In this document: positions 1 through 6,323 of the stretch, one piece after another
Layout of the letters: every line of letters begins with the position of its first letter
How positions within the stretch are numbered: position 1 is the first letter of the stretch
Assembly (NCBI RefSeq): GCF_050433385.1
Contig: NZ_JBNPXI010000040.1
Location: forward strand, 1 to 26,956
Direction of reading: 5' to 3'
Origin: Brassicibacter mesophilus
GTDB lineage: Bacteria; Bacillota; Clostridia; Tissierellales; Proteiniboraceae
Length of the DNA: 26,956 nt
The notes under the pieces: generated by a model
Seen by the model: only the letters and a program-made list of their open reading frames with translations
Database searches by the model: none
What the model was told of the DNA's origin: nothing
Made by a program: the position numbers and the translations under genes

Positions 1-92
1 GAGATGTAATGACAATGCCAGGATTACCAAAAGTTCCAGCAGCAAACAAAATGGATGTTCTACCAGATGGTACTATTGTAGGATTATTCTAA
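1..92 (+). CDS. fhs: Formate--tetrahydrofolate ligase, C-terminal end (partial)
   Basis: Only the last 29 codons are present, read from base 3 to a TAA at 90-92. The peptide contains MPGLPKVPAANKMDV and ends in GLF, which resembles the conserved C-terminus of formate-THF ligase (MPGLPK, then a short Asp-rich turn, then a GLF-type end). The enzyme interconverts formate, ATP and THF with 10-formyl-THF; in purine fermenters it runs toward formate and ATP, using one-carbon units released from formiminoglycine. The gene lies just upstream of the ring-opening genes, which fits that role. A stable hairpin follows. The identification rests on a short tail, so some doubt remains. Confidence 0.82.
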   Translation, partial: DVMTMPGLPKVPAANKMDVLPDGTIVGLF

Positions 93-108
93 TAAAAATT
101 CTAAATAT

Positions 109-142
109 CACAAATCTAGAGGAATATTACTCTAGATTTGTG
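109..142 (+). terminator. Stable hairpin after fhs
   Basis: A perfect 13-bp inverted repeat (109-121 with 130-142) encloses an 8-nt loop. The 3' flank is GAAAACAT, so there is no U-tract. It may be a weak or factor-dependent terminator, or a 3'-end stabilising hairpin that lets some transcription reach the next gene 61 nt further on. Confidence 0.45.
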
Positions 143-203
143 AAAACATATCCGTGAAAACGATAACCCAAATTATAATAATTGTATAAAAGGAGGAGTT
201 AAA

Positions 204-1802
204 ATGTATGATGTAATTATTAAAAACGCCAGAATTCCTCAAGGCGATGACACAGTTGTTACTAATATATTAGTAAAAGATGAAAAAATAGCAGGATTTA
301 CAGATTGCGTAGAAGGTGCTAATGCAAAGGAAATAATCGATGCTGAAGGAAAATTAACTATCCCTGGATGTATTGATTCACATACTCATTTTATGTATCA
401 AGGATTCCCTCATAGAGAAAACTTTTTAACTGGTACTGCTGCAGCTGCAGCTGGTGGAGTAACTACTGTTATAGATATGCCTTGCTGTTCAGTTCCATCA
501 GTAAGAACTGTTGAACAATTAGAATTAAAGAAAGATTTATGTGATCCACAAGCTTTAGTTGACTATGCTTTCTGGGGTGGAGTTACTGGAGAAGACGTAA
601 GAGAAGGACAGTTACACCATGTACAAGAACAAGCTGATTATGGTGTAGTAGCATTTAAAGTTTACATGACACCATCAGTTCCAACATATCCAAGAGTTAC
701 TGACCCAGAAATGTATGAGGCTTTTAAAGCAGTTGCTAAAACAGGACTTCCAATAGGAATACACGCAGAAAATTTTGCAATGTGCGATTTCTATGTTAAG
801 AAGTTCCAAGAAGAAGGAAGAATGGATGGTCCAGCTTGGGCAGAAGCTAGAATGGAATTAGCTGAAAAAGTAGCTATTGAACTAGGAATAAGCTTTGCTG
901 AAGCGTCAGGTGCTAGACTTCATATAGTACACATGAGTACAGGCATAGGTGCTAAATTAGTAGGAGAAGCTAAGAAAAGAGGTTTAAATGTAACTTCAGA
1001 ATCTTGTCCTCATTATTTAACACTAAACTATCAAGAGGCAATGTCAAAACACGGAGCATGTGCGAAAATAGCTCCTCCATTAAGAACTAAAAGAGATAAC
1101 GAAGAGCAATGGGAAGGAATTCAAAATGGAAGCATTGACTTCATAGCTACTGACCATGCTCCTTATGAATTAGAAAGTGAAAAAACTAAAGAAGGTCTAA
1201 ATATATGGACAGCATTCCCAGGAATTCCTGGTGTTGAAACTATGGTTCCTGTTATAGTAAGTGAAGGTTATAATAAAGGAAGAATTTCACTAAGCAAATT
1301 AGTAGATATTCTTTCAACTAACGCATCAAAGCATTATGGACTATATCCAAAGAAAGGTGCTATGCATATAGGTTCAGATGCTGACTTTACAATAATAGAT
1401 TTAGATAAAAAGTGGACTATTAATCCTAAAGAACAAGCTTCAATGTGTGGATATACTCCACTTGAAGGAATGGAACTAACAGGAAAGGTAGCAAAAACAG
1501 TAGTACGTGGACATTTAGTATATGAAGATATAGATGAAAGCGCATTAGCATCAATGACTGATCAAGAATTAAATGATTTAGTTCATGAATATCCAAAAGG
1601 AGTAGCAGATAAATATAAGAAAATATTTGATGTATATCCTAACCTATACAGTGCTGAATATGAAAGAAGTTATAGAAAAGTTCATCCAGAAGTAATAGAT
1701 AAGCACGTAAGAGGAATTAGAGGAATGAAAGTTAAGCCTGGATTTGGACAATTTGTGAAAAGACAACAAATAATGAAGCTAGACAGAACAATAAAATACT
1801 AA
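204..1802 (+). CDS. Dihydropyrimidinase/allantoinase-family cyclic amidohydrolase, candidate xanthine amidohydrolase
   Basis: This 532-aa amidohydrolase-superfamily enzyme has the complete binuclear metal site of the hydantoinase group: HTH (H60, H62), the carboxylatable Lys in AFKVYM (K152), H187 in HAEN, H240/H243 in HIVHMS, and D317 in ATDHAPY. Such enzymes hydrolyse cyclic amides or ureides. Because the UbiX/UbiD and amidase genes follow, I infer that it opens the pyrimidine ring of xanthine to give 4-ureido-5-imidazolecarboxylate. It is longer than typical hydantoinases (about 460 aa). The extra length is a basic C-terminal tail (roughly 495-532) that could be a targeting extension. The ATG at 204 has AGGAGG 7 nt upstream. 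Fold and chemistry class are near certain; the substrate is inferred, and a dihydropyrimidinase or allantoinase activity is the alternative. Confidence 0.85.
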   Translation: MYDVIIKNARIPQGDDTVVTNILVKDEKIAGFTDCVEGANAKEIIDAEGKLTIPGCIDSHTHFMYQGFPHRENFLTGTAAAAAGGVTTVIDMPCCSVPSVRTVEQLELKKDLCDPQALVDYAFWGGVTGEDVREGQLHHVQEQADYGVVAFKVYMTPSVPTYPRVTDPEMYEAFKAVAKTGLPIGIHAENFAMCDFYVKKFQEEGRMDGPAWAEARMELAEKVAIELGISFAEASGARLHIVHMSTGIGAKLVGEAKKRGLNVTSESCPHYLTLNYQEAMSKHGACAKIAPPLRTKRDNEEQWEGIQNGSIDFIATDHAPYELESEKTKEGLNIWTAFPGIPGVETMVPVIVSEGYNKGRISLSKLVDILSTNASKHYGLYPKKGAMHIGSDADFTIIDLDKKWTINPKEQASMCGYTPLEGMELTGKVAKTVVRGHLVYEDIDESALASMTDQELNDLVHEYPKGVADKYKKIFDVYPNLYSAEYERSYRKVHPEVIDKHVRGIRGMKVKPGFGQFVKRQQIMKLDRTIKY

Positions 1803-1824
1803 TATAATAACATACTATACTGCT

Positions 1825-1860
1825 GTTTATGGCGTATTTAGCGCATAATACGCCATAAAC
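1825..1860 (+). terminator. 14-bp hairpin between the amidohydrolase and amidase genes
   Basis: A perfect 14-bp inverted repeat (1825-1838 with 1847-1860) carries an 8-nt loop TAGCGCAT. It is followed by TTTAAAACC rather than a long U-tract. It could be a leaky terminator or an mRNA-stabilising or processing hairpin setting the ratio of the two flanking enzymes. Confidence 0.5.
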
Positions 1861-1922
1861 TTTAAAACCTGAAAATATGGTTTATAAAATTAAATTATAA
1901 TTATTTTAAAGGAGGAAACACA

Positions 1923-2534
1923 ATGTCAAGACATGCTATTCTTGTAATCGATATGTTAAATGATTTTGCAGATCCAAAAGGAGCGTTATACTGCGAAGGT
2001 ACAACAAAAATAACTCCAACTCTTCAAAGAATATTTAAATGGGTTAGAGCAAGAAATGCAGAAGGAAACGATGATGTTCAATTAGTACACATCCAAGAAG
2101 CTCATAGAGAAAACGATGCTGACTTTAAAGTAAGACCAGTTCACGCTGTAAAAGGAACTTGGGGGTCAGACTTCGTAGAAGCGCTTCGTCCAGCAAAAGG
2201 CGAATACATTGTTCAAAAAAGAAGACACAGTGCGTTTGCTCACACTGACTTAGATTTATATTTAAGAGAAGAAAATATAGACACTGTAGTTGTTACTGGT
2301 ACATGGACTAACGTATGTGTTAGAAGTTCAGCATCAGATGCTCTATACAACGCATACAAGGTTATAACTTTAAGTGATGCAGTTCATTCAAAAACTGATG
2401 AATTACATGAAAATGGATTAAAGGACTTAAGCATCTTTACAAAAGTTATGACAACTGACGAATATTTCGATGCATGGGAAAAAGGCATTGACCCATGGTT
2501 AGGCGGAGGAGACGCAGAAAATAAAGTAAAATAG
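1923..2534 (+). CDS. Isochorismatase-family cysteine hydrolase, candidate ureidoimidazolecarboxylate amidohydrolase
   Basis: This 203-aa protein has the cysteine-hydrolase fold of the isochorismatase family, with the expected triad: D10 in VIDMLNDF, K99 in VQKRRHSAF, and nucleophile C132 in TGTWTNVCVRSSASDA. Relatives include N-carbamoylsarcosine amidase and ureidoacrylate amidohydrolase (RutB), which remove carbamoyl groups from ureido compounds. That is the chemistry needed to turn 4-ureido-5-imidazolecarboxylate into the 4-amino compound, so I infer this step. A strong AGGAGG lies 6 nt before the ATG. The gene sits between two stable hairpins, suggesting its transcript level is set separately from its neighbours. 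Family and catalytic residues are clear; the substrate is inference. Confidence 0.83.
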   Translation: MSRHAILVIDMLNDFADPKGALYCEGTTKITPTLQRIFKWVRARNAEGNDDVQLVHIQEAHRENDADFKVRPVHAVKGTWGSDFVEALRPAKGEYIVQKRRHSAFAHTDLDLYLREENIDTVVVTGTWTNVCVRSSASDALYNAYKVITLSDAVHSKTDELHENGLKDLSIFTKVMTTDEYFDAWEKGIDPWLGGGDAENKVK

Positions 2535-2543
2535 TTTAACAAA

Positions 2544-2568
2544 GACTGTCCTCAAAATGAGGACAGTC
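2544..2568 (+). terminator. 10-bp hairpin after the amidase gene
   Basis: A perfect 10-bp stem (2544-2553 with 2559-2568) closes an AAAAT loop 10 nt after the stop codon. No U-tract follows. It stands in tandem with the better terminator at 2614-2658. Confidence 0.5.
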
Positions 2569-2613
2569 ATACATACCCATAATTAAAGAACATACAAAAG
2601 AAACCATCCTGAG

Positions 2614-2658
2614 TATAAAAAGTCGCCAGATTAAAATTTTTATAGACGGCTTTTTATA
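2614..2658 (+). terminator. Rho-independent terminator with U-rich arm
   Basis: A TATAAAAAGTCG arm (2614-2625) pairs, with one G-U, to CGGCTTTTTATA (2647-2658). The 3' arm contains a run of five T and the 5' arm a run of A, so it could act in both directions. It separates the amidase from the ubiX-led operon. Confidence 0.6.
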
Positions 2659-2682
2659 GTCTGATAGAATGTTATACTATAT

Positions 2683-2711
2683 TTGATGGTAACAATATAA
2701 ATGTATGTAAT
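2683..2711 (+). promoter_or_regulatory. Candidate sigma-A promoter for the ubiX-ubiD-BMC operon
   Basis: TTGATG (2683-2688), a 17-nt spacer, then TGTAAT (2706-2711). It lies just after a terminator and about 37 nt before the ubiX start, the expected position for the promoter of the shell-gene operon. The match is moderate. Confidence 0.4.
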
Positions 2712-2747
2712 ACGACTAATGGCTTAGAGAGAAAGTGAGGGGACAGA

Positions 2748-3302
2748 ATGAGAATAATAGTAGGAATTTCAGGTGGAAGCGGTGCAATATATGGAGTTGC
2801 TCTATTAAAAGTTCTTCAACAGCTTGGTGTTGAAACTCATCTAGTAGTATCCACTATGGGAGAATATGTTGTGGAACATGAATGTGGAATAAACCTAGAA
2901 GAACTTAAGGGACTTGCTTCATACTATCATGACAACAAAGATTTGGCAGCACCAATTTCCAGTGGATCTTTTAAGACAGATGCAATGATTATTATGCCTT
3001 CTTCAATGAAAACTGTAGCTGCTGTTGCCAATGGACTATCTGATAGTTTGTTGACAAGAGCTGCAGATGTTATAATTAAAGAGAATAGGAAGCTTGTAAT
3101 AGTACCAAGAGAGACCCCTCTAAGTGTTATTCATTTAGAAAACATGCTGAAGCTCGCTAGAATGGGCGTAACAGTATTGCCTGCATCTCCAGGGTTCTAT
3201 AATCATCCAGAGAGCATAGGGGATATAGTAAGTGCTATTGTAGGAAGAGCATTAGATCAAGTAGGAATTGAACATAACTTGATTAAGAGATGGGGAGAAT
3301 AA
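2748..3302 (+). CDS. ubiX: UbiX-type flavin prenyltransferase
   Basis: A 184-aa protein of usual family length with the N-terminal flavin-binding motif GISGGSGAIYG (6-16) and the conserved region IIMPSSMKTVAAVANG. UbiX joins a dimethylallyl group to FMN to make prenylated FMN, the cofactor of UbiD decarboxylases. The ubiD gene starts 22 nt downstream, so the two form a maturase-enzyme pair. The ATG at 2748 follows GTGAGGGGAC. As first gene after terminator and promoter, it probably opens the BMC operon. The family is clear. Its role is inferred from the pairing: supplying cofactor to the adjacent decarboxylase rather than to ubiquinone synthesis, which Clostridia do not carry out. Confidence 0.9.
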   Translation: MRIIVGISGGSGAIYGVALLKVLQQLGVETHLVVSTMGEYVVEHECGINLEELKGLASYYHDNKDLAAPISSGSFKTDAMIIMPSSMKTVAAVANGLSDSLLTRAADVIIKENRKLVIVPRETPLSVIHLENMLKLARMGVTVLPASPGFYNHPESIGDIVSAIVGRALDQVGIEHNLIKRWGE

Positions 3303-3324
3303 GACTGAAAGGAGGGAAAGAAAA

Positions 3325-4689
3325 ATGGAGACACAAATGTTAAGAGCAACATTAGATAAGTTAAATCAATTGGGTGAATTAGAACATTGTAATGTAGAAG
3401 TTGATCCAAAATTTGAGTTAGGTGCAGTGCTTAGATACTTTCAAAACAGAAAACCAATAATATTTAATAAGGTTAAAGGGTACAATATGCCTGTAATAGG
3501 TGGATTGTATGGGAATAGAGAACTTTACTATAAGATGACTAATACAATGCCTGAAGACAGAATATTTAAGTACATGAATGCTATAGCAAATCCACAACCT
3601 ACTAAATTAGTAGACAATGGTCCAATAAAGGAAAACATAATTACAAGAAATATAGACATACAAAGAATGTTGCCAGTGCCTACATCGCATGGTAAGGACT
3701 CATCAAGTTTTATAACTGCAGGCATGTTTATAGTAAGAGACCCGGAAACAGGTCATACACATATGGCGGTAAGAAGGTTTCAGATAAACAAAGGCAATAT
3801 AATAAGTGCACTAATATCTGGACATTCACCTGCATTGAGAGAACAATTTGCTGAATTTGAAAAAATCAATAGACCTTTAGAGTGCGCTGTCGTACTTGGA
3901 TACGACGCTACTTTCCTTTTAGCATCTCAAATAGGTTCTAGAAGATATGGACTTAATAAGTATGAAGTTGACAGTGCTTTAAGAGGTGAGCCTCTTGAAC
4001 TTGTCAAGTGTCATTCAGTTGACTTAGAGGTTCCAGCTTATGCAGAAATGGTACTAGAGGGAGTATTAGTACCAAATAGACGTGAAATAGAAGGACCATT
4101 TGGTGAACTTATGGGATACTATGGAGAAGTAGCTCCAAACCCTGTAATGGAAGTTAGAACTATAATGCATAGAAATAATCCAATATTCCAGCATGCATTT
4201 CCTTGTAGGGAAGAGCATCTTGCAAATGGCCTTATTAGAGAAGTAGAATTATATGCTGCTCTTAAGAACACAGTAGATGTTAAGGATGTAAATATCACTA
4301 TAGGTGGTGGATGTAGATTACATGCTATTGTTTCTATAAACAAACAAAAAGCAGGTGATGGTAAGTCTGCAATCTTAGCTTCACTTGGTGCTTTTTATGA
4401 TATTAAGCATGTTGTTATAGTAGATGAAGATATAGATATATACGATCCAAGCAGTGTAGAACTTGCATTAGCTTCTAGAGTTCAGGCTTCACAGGATGTA
4501 GTTATAATACCTGGAGCTTTAGGCTCAGGACTTGAAGCATCACATGTTGCCCGTGGAATAACTGATAAAATGGGTATAGATGCAACAAAACCTTTGGGTG
4601 AAAAGGCTCATCTGTTTGAAATGGCAGAGATACCTGGATTCGAAGGTGAAATAAACATTCAAAAATATTTTCCAGGAATGAAAAAATAA
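3325..4689 (+). CDS. UbiD-family decarboxylase, candidate 4-amino-5-imidazolecarboxylate decarboxylase
   Basis: A 454-aa UbiD-family protein. The prenyl-FMN/active-site motifs are visible: Arg at about 150-151 in AVRRFQIN, and the paired acids E256 and E261 in EIEGPFGELMGYYG, with the five-residue spacing seen in characterised UbiD/Fdc enzymes. The family reversibly decarboxylates aromatic, heteroaromatic and alpha,beta-unsaturated acids. In this locus the obvious substrate is 4-amino-5-imidazolecarboxylate, giving 4-aminoimidazole; this is inference. GGAGGG lies 8 nt before the ATG. Shell genes follow after about 20 nt, so it is transcribed with the compartment and may be cargo, although its N-terminal helix looks like ordinary UbiD sequence and not an obvious added targeting peptide. 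Confidence 0.87.
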   Translation: METQMLRATLDKLNQLGELEHCNVEVDPKFELGAVLRYFQNRKPIIFNKVKGYNMPVIGGLYGNRELYYKMTNTMPEDRIFKYMNAIANPQPTKLVDNGPIKENIITRNIDIQRMLPVPTSHGKDSSSFITAGMFIVRDPETGHTHMAVRRFQINKGNIISALISGHSPALREQFAEFEKINRPLECAVVLGYDATFLLASQIGSRRYGLNKYEVDSALRGEPLELVKCHSVDLEVPAYAEMVLEGVLVPNRREIEGPFGELMGYYGEVAPNPVMEVRTIMHRNNPIFQHAFPCREEHLANGLIREVELYAALKNTVDVKDVNITIGGGCRLHAIVSINKQKAGDGKSAILASLGAFYDIKHVVIVDEDIDIYDPSSVELALASRVQASQDVVIIPGALGSGLEASHVARGITDKMGIDATKPLGEKAHLFEMAEIPGFEGEINIQKYFPGMKK

Positions 4690-4708
4690 GCGAAGGTGGT
4701 AGTTGAGT

Positions 4709-4972
4709 ATGAGACAGGCCATAGGCATGGTAGAAACTAGAAGTTTAGTGGCTGCAATACAGGCAGCTGACACTATGGTTAAGTCTGCTGACGTACACAT
4801 TGTCGATGTTAATTTTGTTGGCTCTGGTATAGTAGCAGTAATAGTGTCAGGTGAAGTTGCCGCTGTAAATGCAGCTGTGGATAATGCAAAAGAAACAGCA
4901 GGTCAAATAGCAGAGATTATTTCAACTAATGTTATTGCTAGACCTCATGAAGAAGTAGATAAAATACTATAA
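4709..4972 (+). CDS. BMC-H hexameric shell protein 1
   Basis: An 87-aa single BMC domain of PduA/EutM type: RQAIGMVET at the N-terminus, a GSG pore tripeptide at about 38-40, VIVSGEVAAVNAAVDNA, and IARPHEEVD near the end. Hexamers of this fold tile microcompartment facets and their central pores pass small metabolites. I chose ATG 4709 rather than an in-frame TTG at 4703, because the GGTGGT ribosome site at 4695-4700 is 8 nt from 4709 but only 2 nt from 4703. The GSG pore resembles that of PduA, a conduit for small polar molecules. First of three BMC-H genes in the operon; certain as to family. Confidence 0.95.
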   Translation: MRQAIGMVETRSLVAAIQAADTMVKSADVHIVDVNFVGSGIVAVIVSGEVAAVNAAVDNAKETAGQIAEIISTNVIARPHEEVDKIL

Positions 4973-4994
4973 TAGCTAAATGGTGGTGAAAATA

Positions 4995-5549
4995 ATGGCT
5001 AACCCATTAGCAAGAGTGGTTATGAATAATATTACACAGCGAAGTAGTAAGATTGACACAAGATATAGCTCTTCAAATAATTCTTTTAATTCAGTTCATG
5101 TAGACAGTAAAGGTGAGCAGTTGCTTAAAAGCATTATTGGCAAGAAGAAAAATGGAAATATGAATTCTAATCAAATGCTAAGAACACTAGACAGTTTAAC
5201 CAAGGGTAATACAAATAGCAATACATCGAATAGTTTTAATGATGTTGCAAATGCTAGGAGTAATCCTATTAATAAAATCAATCTGGAAGATTTGATTAAA
5301 GGCAATAATAAAACACAGAAAAAAGAAAATCCAATAACTCAAAAGTCTAATACTATGACAACTTTAAGCGAGTTAGCAGGTAAAGCTAAAAAGAACATAG
5401 AACCAAAAGACACTTCAGTACAAGATAAAAAGTTTCAAAAAACTAGTACATCAAACTATGTAAGGACAGGTGTAATAAATAACTTAGAGGCTTATATTCC
5501 TAAAGTATCTTTAGACTCGATAGGAAAAAAAGGCTCCTTACTCAAGTGA
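4995..5549 (+). CDS. Low-complexity, probably disordered protein among the shell genes (possible scaffold or adaptor)
   Basis: I do not recognise this 184-aa protein. It is rich in Asn, Ser, Lys and Thr, has no Cys or Trp, and shows no globular pattern. Short hydrophobic islands recur in polar linkers: EQLLKSIIGKKKNGN (41-55), QMLRTLDSLTKGN (60-72), INLEDLIKGN (95-104) and TLSELAGKAKKN (123-134), loosely L-x(2-3)-L-x-K-G-N. The N-terminus (NPLARVVMNNIT) could form a short amphipathic helix, and the C-terminus carries IPKVSLDSIGKKGSLLK. Upstream in-frame ATG 4980 lies inside the ribosome site GGTGGTGAA, so ATG 4995 is preferred. It sits between two BMC-H genes. Multivalent disordered proteins such as CsoS2 and CcmM/CcmN organise cargo in carboxysomes; a similar role is inferred by analogy only. 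Confidence 0.75.
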   Translation: MANPLARVVMNNITQRSSKIDTRYSSSNNSFNSVHVDSKGEQLLKSIIGKKKNGNMNSNQMLRTLDSLTKGNTNSNTSNSFNDVANARSNPINKINLEDLIKGNNKTQKKENPITQKSNTMTTLSELAGKAKKNIEPKDTSVQDKKFQKTSTSNYVRTGVINNLEAYIPKVSLDSIGKKGSLLK

Positions 5550-5571
5550 TAGTATATAAGGAGGTGTAATT

Positions 5572-5970
5572 GTGAGAGCAGCTTTAGGACTAATCGAAAC
5601 AATAGGATTAACAACAGCAATTACAGCATTAGACGCAGCAAGTAAAGCAGCTGATGTTACATTAATTGGATATGACAAGGTAATAGGAGTTGGTAAGGCA
5701 GTTAGCGTTACAGTTCATATAGCAGGAGAAGTTGCCGCAGTAAAGGCTGCTGTTGACGCTGGAGTATCAGCAGGAAACAGAGTAGGTACTGTAGTTTCTG
5801 GACACGTAATACCAAGACCACATGAAGAAGTTGATAGACTTATTGCAGAGTTTGAAAAAAACTTAAAAGATAAGAATGAGGTAAGCAAAACAGAGCAAAA
5901 AAAAGATGATAAAAAACAAAAGAAAGTAAACACTGAAGAGATTAAAAATAAAGAAGAAAATAAAAAGTAA
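5572..5970 (+). CDS. BMC-H hexameric shell protein 2 with long charged C-terminal tail
   Basis: A 132-aa protein with a BMC domain at 1-92 (RAALGLIET, AGEVAAVKAAVDAG, IPRPHEEVDRLI) followed by about 40 residues almost entirely Lys, Glu, Asp, Asn and Gln. The pore region reads KVIGVGKAVSV, one residue longer than in its neighbours and with a Lys next to the pore loop, so its permeability may differ. The tail should be disordered and could bind cargo, the neighbouring disordered protein or a cytosolic partner. Translation starts at GTG 5572 with AGGAGG 7 nt upstream. The domain is certain; the tail's role is unknown. Confidence 0.94.
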   Translation: MRAALGLIETIGLTTAITALDAASKAADVTLIGYDKVIGVGKAVSVTVHIAGEVAAVKAAVDAGVSAGNRVGTVVSGHVIPRPHEEVDRLIAEFEKNLKDKNEVSKTEQKKDDKKQKKVNTEEIKNKEENKK

Positions 5971-5988
5971 TATTAAGGAGGAATAATG

Positions 5989-6264
5989 ATGAGTCAAGCA
6001 TTAGGAATGGTAGAAACTAAAGGTTTAGTAGGTGCTGTAGAAGCGGCTGATGCTATGGTTAAGGCAGCTAACGTAACTTTAGTAGGATATGAAAAAATTG
6101 GTTTTGGTTTAGTAACAGTAATGGTAAGAGGAGATGTAGGGGCTGTTAAAGCAGCTACTGACGCAGGTGCAGAGGCTGCAAGAGGAGTTGGCGAATTACA
6201 TTCAGTACATGTAATACCAAGACCACACTCTGAAGTTGAAAGAGTGATATTAAAGAGTGAATAA
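5989..6264 (+). CDS. BMC-H hexameric shell protein 3
   Basis: A 91-aa canonical BMC-H protein: SQALGMVET, KGLVGAVEAADAMVKAA, a GFG pore motif at about 38-40, VMVRGDVGAVKAATDAG, and IPRPHSEVERV. Two adjacent ATG codons (5986 and 5989) are possible starts; 5989 gives the better 7-nt spacing from AGGAGG (5976-5981). The gene starts 18 nt after the previous one, so the two are co-translated from one transcript. The GFG pore differs from the GSG and GVGK pores of the two paralogs, suggesting a shell with mixed pores. A strong hairpin follows. Confidence 0.95.
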   Translation: MSQALGMVETKGLVGAVEAADAMVKAANVTLVGYEKIGFGLVTVMVRGDVGAVKAATDAGAEAARGVGELHSVHVIPRPHSEVERVILKSE

Positions 6265-6270
6265 TGTTGT

Positions 6271-6306
6271 GTTGAGCTACCATAATTAGATTATGGTAGC
6301 AGCAAC
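6271..6306 (+). promoter_or_regulatory. Intra-operon hairpin after the shell genes
   Basis: An 11-bp perfect stem (6276-6286 with 6290-6300) with a TAG loop is extended by GTTG/CAAC (6271-6274 with 6303-6306). No U-tract follows, and the next ribosome site begins 4 nt later. It looks like an RNA stability or processing element that could raise shell-protein mRNA relative to downstream genes, rather than a terminator. Confidence 0.5.
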
Positions 6307-6323
6307 TTATGAGGTGTTAGAAT

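Noticed and set aside
4980..4994. Earlier start (ATG 4980) for the disordered protein
   Set aside because: That ATG forms part of the ribosome site GGTGGTGAA serving ATG 4995.
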